DNA of 64,000 nt from Tuctoria greenei (Eukaryota; Streptophyta; Magnoliopsida; Poales; Poaceae): assembly GCA_036927565.1 (NCBI GenBank), contig JAYESD010000007.1, positions 7,833,644 to 7,897,643 of the forward strand, read 5' to 3'. The notes beneath the pieces are model-generated. The model saw nothing but the letters and a program-made list of their open reading frames with translations. It had not been told where the DNA came from and did no database searches. Below, one piece after another: positions 1 through 11,299 of this stretch (its first letter is position 1; each line of letters begins with the position of its first letter). The translations under genes were made by a program, and so were the position numbers.

Positions 1-1104
1 CTTGTCCGTTTGGGTACAAACTTGTCCGTTTGAGACTTAGTGTGACAAACCGAGAGGAACCCTAGGGGAGGCCGACCCAGAAAAGTCCGTTTTGGAACGG
101 ACCAAGTGGTTCTGTTCCACTTCGGACTAGTCCGTTGTTGACCGGACTAGTCCGTTGTCTAGTGACCATTTGAATTTGGAAATTTGGCGGGTAGCCTGAC
201 GATCGTTGCTCAGTGTGGCAGTTGTCGGGAACTGACCAGAGGTCATTGGTCCCATAAGGCTGGACTAGTTTGGGGTCTGAGGCCTTACTAGTCCGCCCCT
301 TTGCTGGTGTAAGCCAAAGGGGCTCGGGACCTCTATAAAAAGGGGACCCTCAGGCTCATTTGAATAACACTCGAACCCTAGCGCCGCTACAAGCATCCTA
401 GAGCCTTCTAAAGCCTTTCACTCGTCCTACTAACCCCCTAAGAGCAAATCTTGAAGAGATTAGGGTTTGGGGAGGAGAGTAAAGGAAGATCTTCACGCTT
501 TGGCTCTCGGTTTGATCTCGTGCACATTGTGTTGTGTTGTGTGGCTTGTGTGAGTTTAGCTTCGTGTGCTCCTCTTGTATTGATTTGAGGGAGCCTCAAG
601 TTGTGAGCAGTCCCATCAAACTTGGTGATTACCCATTGATATAGTGAAAACCAAGACGGACATCGTGGTGGCTTGGTGAGAGAAGGCTCAAGTGAGACCC
701 GGTCCTTGTGTGGACTTCTCAATGTGGAGGTAGGCTTCTTCGTGGAGCTGAACCACGTGATAAATCTCATTTCACTCGTCTTTTGCTTCTTGTGATCACT
801 AGTATTGCTATTAGGGTTCACTTTGCTGTTATTGCCTTACACTTTGATCATTATTATAATCTTGCAATCTAAGTGTTTAAACCTCCCAATCTAAGCTTCA
901 CAAGTTTACTACACATTGCTCATATCTTTGGTTAACTTTATTTCCGCAAATAACTTGTAGAAATTAAATTTTAGGGATTTCACCCTGTGTTGAGCGGACT
1001 AGTCCGACCCTGAGCAGACTAGTCCGGCCACAAGAATTTAATCCTGTTTGATTAAGTGATTTCAGGTATTATTGCCTATTCACCCCCCCTCTAGGCGACT
1101 TTCA
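1..1104 (+). repeat. 5' LTR of Sirevirus copy 1 (left end missing)
   Basis: It aligns by eye with 10150-11299 of the 3' LTR, so roughly the first 470 bases lie outside the window. It ends in GGCGACTTTCA, matching the 3' LTR end. A TATA box (CTATAAAA) is at 333-340, as in the other LTR. Relative to the 3' LTR it lacks about 40 bases near position 65, where that copy carries two extra GGACTAGTC units. The opposite strand is open for 127 codons in both LTRs (438-821 and 10634-11017), which is expected of two copies of one sequence. Confidence 0.9.
333..340 (+). promoter_or_regulatory. TATA box of the 5' LTR
   Basis: CTATAAAA precedes a G-rich AAGGGGACC stretch. The same element in the 3' LTR is at about 10529-10537. 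It is the likely core promoter of the genomic transcript. Confidence 0.65.
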
Positions 1105-1106
1105 AT

Positions 1107-1119
1107 TGGTATCAGAGCT
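1107..1119 (+). other. Primer-binding site (initiator Met-tRNA type)
   Basis: TGGTATCAGAGCT begins three bases after the LTR end. It matches the initiator-Met-tRNA 3' end used by most plant copia elements. Confidence 0.85.
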
Positions 1120-1155
1120 GGCTTCTCCCCAAGAGTCTAACAACTCGGAGAAGTA

Positions 1156-2343
1156 ATGGCCAGAAGGGGTGACAACGAGGTTTCAGTGGTCGTCGATGAC
1201 ACCAAGACGAAGAATGTCGATGTTCTTCCAGATGATCCGAATGACGACGAAGATGTTCGGATGCTCAAGGCACGACTTCATGAGAAGCTCAACGTGCCGA
1301 AGAAGGAGATCAAGCCAATTGCTTCGGTCAACATCGACAACGGGAGTAGTTCACAAGACTATTCCCGGTATCCTTACAATTATGAGCAACTTACCGCTAG
1401 CAATCATTACTTGTCTATTCGCATTAGCAAACCTCCTCAATTTGATGGAAATGATTATTCTATGTGGAAGAATAATATGAAGATGCATCTCACTTCCTTA
1501 AACCCTAGCTTGTGGCAAATTGTGATGATAGGTGTTCATCTTCCCAAGAATGAGGAAGACATCACTCCGGAGCAAGCCGTTCTTCTACATCGAAATGCTC
1601 AAGCCGTCAGAGTGATTACCTCCTCATTGACTCGTGAGGAGTTCAACCGCATTGAAGGGTTGGAGGTTGCCAAGAAAATTTGGGATACCCTCAAGACGGT
1701 GCACGAAGGCAACCGCATCATTAGGGAGGCCAAGATTGAGATGATCGAAGGAGAGCTTCGAAGATTCACCATCATGGAGGGTGAATCTCCCCAAGATATG
1801 TATGACCGTCTCAAGACTCTCATCAACAAGAGTCGGTCATATGGAAGCACCCGGTGGACCGACCACGAAGTAGTAAATAGGATGATTCGAGCATTCATGT
1901 CTCGAAATGTCACTCTTTGCTTACTAATTCGTGAAAGTCCGGGCTTCCACAAGATGACTCCCGAAGAAGTGCTAGGGAGAATCATCAATCATGAGATGAT
2001 GGAGCAAGAAGTGATGGTCTACAATGATCTACAAAAGCTTTCCTCCTCCAAGAAAATAGATGTTGCATTCAAAGCAACATCCTCAAAATCTCAAGAAAAG
2101 GAAGAGAGTTATGAAGAGAGTCCCGACACCGATGAGGAAGAAGCTCTCTTCATCAACAACTTTAAGAGGATGTTTAGAAGAAGGAGGGGGAGCTATCAAA
2201 ACGAGAGAATAAGCAAAGACAAGCCCAAGACAAGATCAGAAAGGGCTTGCTACAATTGTGGAGAATATGGCCACTTCATTGTAGATTGTCCACATGAAGA
2301 AAACAAGAAGAAGAAGGAGGGCAAGTCTAAAGAGGAGAAGTAG
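1156..2343 (+). CDS. gag: Gag polyprotein, capsid and zinc knuckle part (395 aa)
   Basis: Capsid/nucleocapsid protein that packages the retrotransposon RNA in cytoplasmic particles. The start is the first ATG after the PBS. Residues of about 70-270 form the copia gag core, with PPQFDGNDYSMWKNNMKMHL near its start. An acidic, serine-rich linker follows, then one CCHC knuckle, CYNCGEYGHFIVDC, at residues 365-378. The lysine-rich tail stops at TAG 2341-2343. In copy 2 the corresponding codon is TAC, so this stop is private to copy 1. The reading frame continues beyond it. Confidence 0.9.
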   Translation: MARRGDNEVSVVVDDTKTKNVDVLPDDPNDDEDVRMLKARLHEKLNVPKKEIKPIASVNIDNGSSSQDYSRYPYNYEQLTASNHYLSIRISKPPQFDGNDYSMWKNNMKMHLTSLNPSLWQIVMIGVHLPKNEEDITPEQAVLLHRNAQAVRVITSSLTREEFNRIEGLEVAKKIWDTLKTVHEGNRIIREAKIEMIEGELRRFTIMEGESPQDMYDRLKTLINKSRSYGSTRWTDHEVVNRMIRAFMSRNVTLCLLIRESPGFHKMTPEEVLGRIINHEMMEQEVMVYNDLQKLSSSKKIDVAFKATSSKSQEKEESYEESPDTDEEEALFINNFKRMFRRRRGSYQNERISKDKPKTRSERACYNCGEYGHFIVDCPHEENKKKKEGKSKEEK

Positions 2344-3449
2344 TTCAAGAAGAAGAAGCAATCCGGACATGCCCACCTTGGGAAGGAGCGGGATTCAAAT
2401 GAGGAATCCTCCTCCGATGGAGATGAGAAGGTAGCAACTATTTCTATGAAGAAGACAACAATGGAGAACAAGCTCTTCCCCAACTTGGAGATCTCAAGGA
2501 CAACATGTCTCATGGCCAAGGAGGGAAGAAAGAAGGTTAAATCTAAATCCTCTTCTTCAATTTCTTCTCATGATGACTTTGATAGTAGTAGTGAAAATGA
2601 ACACATGCTTAAAGACATGAGCAAAAGCACCTTGAAGAGATTGAGATTGTTAACAGAAGAGATATTTGAGAAGGAAGAACTCATCAACCGTCAATAGGAC
2701 ATGCTCATCCAACAAAAGGAGAGATGTCAAGAGGTTGAGGAGCTCTTGGAGCTTGAAAGAGAAAGAAGCAAGGCACTTGAGCATGAACTCGCTTTGAGCA
2801 AGGAAACTTGCTCAAACCTTGAGAACACTACAATTGTGATTAAGGATGAACTTGCTAGTTTGACACAAGCTAACAAGATCCTTGAGACGCAAGTGAAGTC
2901 TCTCAAGGTCAATGCACCTTCTTCCTCTACAAGCTCACCTTCCACAAATGTTAAATCCAAAGCATCTCAATCTTGTAAATGCTCAAACTTAATTATAAAG
3001 CTTAAAGATGAGCTAATGTTTGCTCAAACCAATCAAGCACCCAAAGGTGGCATCTTTGACAAGGAGAAAGCGGCATATGCACGTAGTGCATATACCAACA
3101 CAAGACATCCCCTTGTCAAGGATGGTCTTGGTTATTCTAGGGGGTGAGGCAAAACGCCGAAACTCCCAAGAATGGCAAAGACTTGATTGTTTTTGTCAAA
3201 GGAGGCTCATACAACAATAAAGGAAATAACATTGGTACTACAACCAAAATTCCTAAGAAAGAGCCTCATCCAATGTTCCATGATTTTGATGCTTCATATG
3301 TTTTATTAAGGAACAAGTTTGGAAAGGAATATGCTAGGTATGTTGGGCCACACCGCAAGAGTCCAAAACCTTGTGTGTGGGTGCCCAAGTGCCTCTTGAC
3401 TAACATCAAATGACCCAACACCGCTTGGGTACCTAAAGCCAAGGCTTAA
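2344..3449 (+). pseudogene. gag: Gag C-terminal coiled-coil extension, broken
   Basis: Continuation of gag in the same frame as far as about 3147. It contains a serine-rich stretch and then long heptad-like Glu/Leu/Lys runs at about 2640-2910, a probable coiled coil typical of long Sirevirus Gags. Breaks are TAG at 2695-2697 (a GAG codon in copy 2), a one-base loss near 3146 compared with copy 2, and TGA at 3411-3413. The last stop, TAA at 3447-3449, is shared with copy 2 and is probably the family's own gag terminus. Confidence 0.8.
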
Positions 3450-3462
3450 CTCTTTCTTGTAG

Positions 3463-6400
3463 GCATACTCCTCTGGTGGAACCAAGTGGGTTCTTGATAG
3501 TGGATTCACAAATCATATGACCGGAGAGAGGAAGATGTTTGTGGAGTATGAGCTGAATGAAGATCCAAGTGAAGGAATCTATTTTGGGGACAATAGCCAA
3601 GGAAAAATCTTTGGCACCGGTAAAATTGCTATATCCCCTAATCATACACTTTCAAATGTTTTACATGTTGATTCACTTGATTATAGCCTCTTGTCCATAT
3701 CACAACTACGTGACAAAGGTTATAATTGTTTATTCACTAATGAGGGTGTGACCGTCACAAGGAGAAACAATGGCTCAATTGCCTTTAAGGGTATACTCAA
3801 AGGAAAGCTCTATCTTGTGGATTTCTCCACGGATAAAGCCCAACTTGATACTTGCTTAATTGCAAAAACTAACATGGGATGGCTTTTTCATAGAAGGCTA
3901 GCCCATGTTGGGATGAGGAATTTTCAAAAACTCCTTAAGGGCGAGCACATCCGTGGTTTAAAGAATGCTGTGTTTGAAAAGGATAGACCATGTAGCGCAT
4001 GCCAAGCCGGAAGGCAAGTTGGAGCACCACATCCATCCAAGAACATTATGACAACATCAAGACCATTGGATCTTCTACACATGGATCTCTTCAGTCCAAT
4101 CGCCTACATTAGCATTGGTGGTAACAAATATGGTCTCGTTATTGTTGATGACTTTTCATGTTTCACTTGGGTATTCTTTTTGCATGACAAGAGTGAGACT
4201 TAAGGTGTTCTCAAGAGATACTTGAAGAGAGATCAAAATGAGTTCTCCTTGAGTATCAAGACCATAAGGAGTGACAATGGCACCGAATTCAAGAATACTC
4301 AAGTTGAAGAATTTTTGGATGAACAAGGCATCAAGCATGAGTTCTCGGCCCCCTACTCCCCTCAACAAAATGGGGTGGCCGAGAGGAAGAATAGGACTCT
4401 AATTGAGATGTCAAGAACCATGCTTGATGATTACAAGACGTCGGATAGATTTTGGGCAGAAGCGGTCAACACCGCTTGCCATGCCATAAACCGGTTGTAT
4501 CTTCACCGCATACTTAAGAAGACATCATATGAGCTCCTAACCGGTAACAAGCCCAACATATCTTACTTTCGTGTTTTTGGGAGTAAATGCTACATTCTTA
4601 ACAAGAAGCCTAGGACTTCAAAGTTTGCTTCTAAGTCCGATGAGGGTTTCTTGCTTGGCTATGACTCAAACACTTACGTCTATCGTGTCTTTAAAAAATC
4701 CTCCGGAATTGTTGAAGTAGCACATGACGTAGTGTTTGATGAGACTAATGGCTCCCAAGCAGAGCAAGTTGATCGTCATGTGCTAGATAAAGAAGAAGCT
4801 CCACAAGTGGTCATAGGAAGGATGGCACTTGGAGACATACGACCACAAGAACAACCTCAAGATGCAAGTGACCATCCTACACATCAAGCAAGCTCTTACT
4901 CAAATGATGAAGATCAAATTCCCCAAGATGCACTCCAAGAAGATGAAAATGGAGGCATCAATCAAGGGGGAGACAATGAGGAAGAGGAAGATCAAGATGA
5001 TGAATCAAGACCTCAAGCGCCACACCCAAGAGTTCATCAAAGAGTCCAACGGGACCATCCCGTTGACAATATACTTGGAGACATCTCAAAGGTGGTAACT
5101 ACTCGATCTCGTGTTGCAAACTTTTGTGAACATTACTCTTTTGTTTCTTCCTTGGAGCCCCACAAGATTGAAGAAGCACTACGAGATCCGGATTGGGTGA
5201 TGGCCATGCAAGAAGAGCTCAACAACTTCGAGAGAAATCAAGTATGGGAGCTTGTGAAGAGGCCCAATGTGAATGTTGTAGGCACCAAATGGGTGTTCCG
5301 CAACAAACAAGATGAACATGGGGTGGTTACAAGGAACAAGGCATGACTTGTGGCCAAAGGGTACTCACAAGTCGAAGGTTTGGATTTCGAAGAAACCTTT
5401 CCTCCTGTAGCTAGGCTTGAATCAATTCGTATATTACTTGCCTTTGCTACTCACCACGATTTTAAGATATATCGAATGGACGTCAAAAGCGCATTCCTTA
5501 ATGGTCCAATCAAGGAAGAAGTGTATGTGGAGAAACCCCCCGGATTTGAAGATGAAGAATTCCCAAACCATGTGTACAAATTGCATAAGGCTCTCTATGG
5601 ACTCAAAAAAGCTCCTAGAGCTTGGTATGAGTGCCTTAGAGACTTTCTAACTCAAAATGGTTTCAAAATTGGGAAGGCGGATTATAGTCTATTCACTAAG
5701 CACTTTGATGATGATTTGTTTGTTTGCCAAATATATGTCGATGACATTATATTTGGTTCTACTAACAAAGCTTTTTGTGAAGAGTTTTCCAAGATAATGA
5801 CGGAAAGATTTGAGATGTCCATGATGGGGGAGTTGAAGTTCTTTCTAGGTTTTCAAGTGAAGCAACTCAAGGAAGGCACATTCATTAGTCAAACCAAGTA
5901 CACACAAGACATACTAAAGAAGTTTGACATGGACAAGGCCAAACCCATCAAGACTCCTACCGCAACCAACGGGCATCTCGATCTTAATGAAGATGGTCCA
6001 AGTGTGGACCAAAATGTATATCGTTCCATGATAGGCTCATTGCTATACTTATGTGCATCTACGCCCGATATCATGCTTAGTGTGTGTATGTGTGCTAGAT
6101 TTCAAGCCGCTCCTAAGGTGTGTCATTTGACCTCCGTTAAGAGAATTCTTAGATATTTTGTTCACACACCAAGCCTAGGACTTTGGTACCCCAAGGGCTC
6201 TAAGTTTAACCTCATTGGATATTCCGATGCGGACTATGTGGGGTGCAAATTTGATAGAAAGAGTACATCAGTAACTTGCCAATTCCTTGGTAGATATCTA
6301 GTGTCTTGGTCCTCAAATAAACAAAACTTCATTGCACTTTCCACAGCCGAAGCGGAGTATGTCGCCGCCGGAAGTTGTTGTGCACAACTTCTTTGGATGC

Positions 6401-6685
6401 GACAAACTCTTAGGGACTATGGCATACAATTGTGTCATATCCCTCTCCTATGTGATAATGAGAGGGCCATCAAAATACCCACAATCCAGTTGAGCACTCA
6501 AGGATCAAGTACATCGATATTCACCACCATTTCTTGAGAGATCACTCCATCAAAGGAGACATTGCAATTTCCCATGTGAGATCCGATAAACAATTGGCCG
6601 ATATCTTTACCAAGCCCCTAGATGAGAAAAGGTTTTGTGAACTTAGGAGTGAGCTAAATATCTTAGATTCTCAAAATGTGGCTTA
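3463..6685 (+). pseudogene. pol: Copia pol (protease-integrase-RT-RNase H), broken
   Basis: Polyprotein for maturation, reverse transcription and integration. Visible parts are the protease motif WVLDSG at 3487; the GAG-pre-integrase HHCC region at about 3880-4020; integrase catalytic Asp in HMDLF (about 4080), Asp in RSDNGTEF (about 4270) and Glu in NGVAERKNRTL (about 4370); RT with YVDD at 5734-5745; and RNase H with YSDADYVGC and STAEAEYVA. Breaks are TAA at 4201-4203 (CAA in copy 2), TGA at 5344-5346 (also TGA in copy 2) and a frameshift near 6474. After the shift the RNase H tail stays open to TAA 6683-6685. Confidence 0.9.
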
Positions 6686-7552
6686 AGTCTTGCACATCTG
6701 ATTGTAATATTCAAAATTCACACATGCTTGCAAAAAACTTACCCTCCTCAATTTTCCTATAAATTATTTTGAAATTGAATCCTTGTGAATCATGGTCATA
6801 GTTTGATTTTTGATTGCTTACTGACCATATTTACAAAGATCTTTTGTGAAAAATAGTCCAAAAGGATCAAATCTCCACTCAAAACTCAAAATATAGGAGT
6901 TTTAGGTCTTAGGACCGGAATAGTCCGCTCATGAGACCAGACTAGTCCAGTGGTTCAGGCTGTCCGGACCTAGTTCGGAGGCTGGACAAGTCCGGGTCCC
7001 GGACCGGACTAGTCCGGCCCTTGGGGACTTAACCTCCCCAGGGTGCTCAAAAATCTTCTCCCAAACGGCGATTTTCGACTCCCTCCACAAAATCTTGATT
7101 CCAATCGGTGGTTTGAAGCCCTAAGGTGCTTAGGAACCTTTCCCCAAGCATCAGAGGCCAATTCCTCTTCTACATTTCAACAAATCGAAGACTTGAAGAG
7201 GTATTCTTGACCTAACTCCAAAATCCTTGAAATTCAACTCTTTTGGGTCAGTTGATCAAAACTTCTTCACAAATGTTGTTGTACACATCAATGTGATCAT
7301 GTAGCTCCATTTTTGTTGTAGGATTTGTAGTTTTTGCAAAATTTCCCTCGATTAGGGTTCTTACTGTGTGAACCGGACTAGTCCGTCCGCAGGGCGGACA
7401 AGTCCGACCTCGTGCGGACTAGTCCCGTCCTTGGGCGGACAAGTCCCAATTACACAGTAAAAACCCTAACCTAGGTTGATCTTGTGAATTCTACCATTTT
7501 TCCTTAACTTCCTTGACTCATACACATTCCTTTGCTTCTCTTGTCAGCAACC
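6686..7552 (+). other. Pol-ORF3 spacer with CGGAC-type palindromes
   Basis: Non-coding stretch of about 870 bases between pol and the third ORF. It carries two clusters of the same inverted repeat as the LTRs: about 6912-7020, including a perfect CCGGACTAGTCCGG at 7004-7017, and about 7372-7450. The first part is AT-rich. No conserved ORF is seen. It may hold splice or regulatory signals for ORF3, but I cannot show that. Confidence 0.6.
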
Positions 7553-9193
7553 ATGTTGGACAATGAGTATGTTCCACCTTCCGACTCCGAGACCAAAGCG
7601 GAGAAGCAAGCTCTCATTCGCCGGAAGCAAAGAGAGGATCAAGAGATGGCGGCTTCGTACTTTGCCTCTCAGAGGGCAAAGAAGACGCAGCGTGAGGAGC
7701 ACAACTCTGTTGCTGCCGAGGCTGCCCCAAAAAGAAAGAGGCTTGTGACCTTGGGTGAGCAAGCCAAGTCTAAGGGGGCAAGGATCTCCAAAGATAAGGG
7801 CAAGGCCCCTATTGATGCTGCACCCAAGAAGAGGGTGATTGTGGCCAAGAAGGCTGCAAGCAAAGTAAAGAAGGGTGCCCCACAACCCATTGGCTCCTTG
7901 AGGATGTCCTCTCCTGCACGGAACCCAAACCGTGCAGCTGCGTTCGACGCCAACATTTTCAAGGGGAAGGGGGCTGAGAAGGCCCGCAAGCTGAGGAAGA
8001 TAAATGTTTATCAGCGTGACGGGAGCATAGTGGATCCCCGGTTCTGGTGTGACTTCCACTGTGACTACTACAAGACAATCTATATGACCAAACAGACTCC
8101 TGTCACAGACGCTCAGTGGATAGACTGGGACTACATGGCCCAGAAAGATCATCAAGCCTTCAATGCTGTAATTGAGGCTGTCGAAAGGCATGGTATGAAT
8201 AAGTTTATGGCCTTCCAGTATGACTGGAATGTGGAGGTCATCACTCAATTCTACTCCACCTTGTACTTCCACACCGACGCGGACATGAGGATTACCTAGA
8301 TGACCCACTGAGAGCAGTACTCCACCACATATTGGGAGTTTGCTCAGTTGCTTGACTTGGAGGATCAACTTGATAATGAAATCATCATCTCTAATCTGAA
8401 GTTAGTTGATCGGGACACATTGGAGTATATGTATCCAAGTCATGCACAGTATGAGGCCGGGCACATCAGAAACATCAAGCCATTCTATAGTGTGCTCAAC
8501 CGGGTCCTCAGAAAGACTATTGCGTCCAAGGATGGAGATGCGGGGATAATCCAAGGCAACTTGAGGCACTTGATGGAGCTAATCGATGGAGATGTCTGCT
8601 TTAGTGTGGTGGACTACATCTTTGATGACATCTTCAACATCTCTCACACCCCCAACCGATCATGTGGATATGCTCCATACGTCATGTACATGATCGAGAA
8701 GATCTCCGGGCTCACATTCAATAAAGACATCATTCACCGGAGGCTTCGACCACAACTCCCTCCTTCGGAGCCAGCTGCTCCTAGGAGAAAGAATGGGGAT
8801 CCTCCTGCTTCTTCCCCTCGCTTCATGCCATCTCCTCCACCACCTCCACCTTCGACACAATGCGGGAGTGACTTCTCCAAATGTTTCAAGTACCTCTTCT
8901 CCTCTTGCCGGAAGACGGAAATTCAGCAACATCGCATGGAGCGTCACAATGAGAAGTATCTCAAAGCGATGTGCGACAATCTGGACATTCCAATGTCCCC
9001 CGCCGAGGAGAGCGATGGTGAGCTCACTTCCTTTCCCGAGTTCACTGCCGAGGAGCTTGCTGAATTTGGAGAAGCTGGGACTTCCACCGCGGCCCCGACC
9101 GATGATGATGAGACACATCTTGATCCGGAGGCCACGGAGAGCAACAGCGAGCCCCAAGGCGATAACGATGACTCTGACTCCGACGATGATTAG
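7553..9193 (+). pseudogene. Third ORF at the env position of the Sirevirus, two stops
   Basis: One long frame from ATG 7553 to TAG 9191-9193, interrupted by TAG 8297-8299 and TGA 8309-8311. The N-terminal 130 residues are Lys/Arg/Ala-rich. The middle (about residues 140-420) looks like the globular domain often annotated as a plant transposon protein. It is followed by a Pro-rich stretch (PSPPPPPP) and a very acidic tail ending in repeated Asp/Ser. Some Sireviruses carry an env-like gene here. I see no signal peptide and no convincing membrane segment, so an envelope role is not supported. Function unknown. Confidence 0.6.
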
Positions 9194-9677
9194 TCCTAAG
9201 GGCTCTTCCTCTCTTCTTTTCCTTTTTGGTGTCTTGATGCCAAAGGGGGGGATAGCAAGGAGATAGCTTGACGGGATCTTATATCTAGGGGGAGAGACAT
9301 AGGGGGAGAGATGAAGGGGGAGAGATAAGATAGATTGATGTGTGAGAGTATCGATCTATGTTGGACTTATGTTTTAAAGCTCATTTCAAGTTGTTTTGTA
9401 AGACTTAATCATGTATGTATCCTGCCTAAATTTGTGATGTGTTGCCTCATTTAAATGTCTGCTTTGCATAATGATTGTCTTATCACACTTTATGAACACA
9501 TCACTTAGGCACCCCACCATAACATGTATACGTATGAGAACTCTCTCAATCTCTCTTACTCATGATTCATACATTGAGGGGGAGTTACTCATACAAATAC
9601 ATGTTATGAAAACAAATTATCATTTTTGTTGTTGAAGTCTTAATGTGTTGTCATCAATTCCTCAAAAAGGGGGAGAT
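9194..9677 (+). other. 3' untranslated region with repeated purine tracts
   Basis: Three near-identical GGGGGAGAGA tracts lie at about 9281-9325, another GGGGGAGTT at about 9579, and the final AAAGGGGGAGATT immediately before the 3' LTR. The last is the expected polypurine tract priming plus-strand synthesis. Multiplied polypurine-like tracts are described for Sireviruses. No ORF is seen here. Confidence 0.7.
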
Positions 9678-11299
9678 TGAAAGTGCATATAGGCATCCCC
9701 GTGGGTTTTGGATGATTGATGACGACAATTAAGAGGCTAATGAGCTCAGTTGATCTTAAGCACAGGTACAAGGACTGAAATGAGATGAAAACCCTCAAAA
9801 AGGAAAAGGAGAAAACAGGCGTCAAAGACTCAAGCGTAGAAATTAGGTTTTCTATGGTATTGAGCTTATATGAGCCGTATCATGTGAGAGGGTGGTTGTA
9901 TCATGTGCATTGAGATCATACCAAGGGGCTCAAAGTGGTGGTTTAGAGAAAAACCCAAGTGAGAAGCCTTAAATGAGAAAAACCCTAGGAGGCCAGACTA
10001 GTCTAGGCCTTAGGGCCGGACAAGTCCGGCCATGGCAGGCAAGTCTATTTTGAGACGGACCAAACATCTCTGGAGTAAACCTGAGTGAATTTGGAGCTAA
10101 GTCCGAGAAGTCCGGACTTGTCCGTTTTTGGACGGACCAAAGCTCTCTGGAGTAGTTCAGACTTGTCCGTTTGGGTACGGACTTGTCCGTTTGAGACTTA
10201 GTGTGACAGACCGAGAGAAACCTTAGGGGGCCGGACTAGTCTGCCCCTATGGCCGGACTAGTCTGGACCAACCCAAAAAAGTCCGTTTTGGAACGGAACA
10301 AGTGGTTCTGTTCCACTTCGGACTAGTCCGTTGTTGACTGGACTAGTCCGTTGTCTAGTGACCGCTTGAACTTGGAAATTTGGCGGGTAGCATGACGAGC
10401 GTTTCTCAGTGTGGCAGTTGTCAGGAACTGACCAGAGGTCAGTGGTCCCATAAGGCCGGACTAGTCCGGGGTCTAAGGCCGGACTAGTCTGCCCCTTTGC
10501 TGATGTAAGCCAAAGGGGCTCGGGACCTCTATAAAAAGGGGACCCCCGGACTCATTTGAATAGTACTCGAACCCTAGTGCCACCACAAGCATCCTAGAGC
10601 CGTCTAAAGCCTTCCACTCGTCCTACTAACCCCCTAAGAGCAAATATTGAAGAGATTAGGGTTTGGGGAGGAGAGTAAAGGAAGATCATCATGCTTTGGC
10701 TCTCGATTTGATCTCTTGCACATTGTGTTGTGTTGTGTGGCTTGTGTGAGTTGAGCTTCGTGTGCTCCTCTTGTATTGATTTGAGGGAGCCTCAAGTTGT
10801 GAGCAGCCCCATCAAACTTGGTGATTACCCATTGATATAGTGAAAACCAAGCCGGCCATCGTGGTGGCTTGGTGAGAGAAGGGTCAAGTGAGACCCGGTC
10901 CTTGTGTGGACTTCTCAACGTGGAGGTAGGCTTCTTCGTGGAGCTGAACCACGGGATAAATATCGTTTCATTTGTCTTTCGCTTCTTGTGATCACTAGTA
11001 TTGCTATTAGGGTTCACTTTGCTCTTATTGTCTTACACTTTGATCATTATTATAATCTTGCAATCTAAGTGTTTAAACCTCCCAATCTGAGCTTCACAAG
11101 TTTACTACACATTGCTCATATCTTTGGTGAACTTTATCTCCGCAAATAACTTGTAGAAATCAAATTTTAGGGTTTTCACCCTGTGCTGAGCGGACTAGTC
11201 CGGCCCTGAGCAGACTAGTCTGGCCACAGGAATTTAATCCTGTTTAATTAAGTGATTTCAGGTATTATTGCCTATTCACCCCCCTCCAGGCGACTTTCA
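9678..11299 (+). repeat. 3' LTR of Sirevirus copy 1 (1622 bp)
   Basis: Starts TGAAAGTGCAT after the polypurine tract and ends CGACTTTCA. It contains about a dozen palindromic units of the GGACTAGTCC / GGACTTGTCC type between 9990 and 10500 and two more near 11190-11225. One is a perfect CCGGACTAGTCCGG at 10456-10469. The TATA box is at about 10529-10537. The 5' and 3' LTRs differ at many sites, so the insertion is not recent. Confidence 0.92.

Larger units (their letters stand above)
1..11299 (+). mobile_element. Sirevirus-like Ty1/copia retrotransposon, copy 1
   Basis: The order is 5' LTR (truncated by the window edge), PBS, gag, coiled-coil gag extension, protease, integrase, reverse transcriptase, RNase H, a long extra ORF, purine-rich tracts and 3' LTR. 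Integrase before RT places it in Ty1/copia. The long gag, the extra ORF after pol, the repeated purine tracts and the palindrome-rich LTRs point to the Sirevirus (Maximus/SIRE) lineage. Several stops and one frameshift make it non-autonomous. It ends in CTTTCA at 11299, directly against a gypsy remnant, so it probably inserted into that element. The predicted 3' target-site copy is 11300-11304 (ATAGA); its partner lies left of the window. Confidence 0.9.

Noticed and set aside
438..821. 127-codon frame on minus within the LTR, repeated at 10634-11017
   Set aside because: Both copies lie in LTRs of one element, so conservation follows from duplication. No domain or start context supports a gene.
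7544..8368. 274-codon minus frame opposite ORF3 of the Sirevirus
   Set aside because: It is the complement of a real coding region with Lys/Arg/Ala-rich codons and has no domain of its own.
7553..9193. Calling ORF3 a true envelope gene
   Set aside because: I see no signal peptide, membrane segment or fusion-like region. Position alone is not enough.
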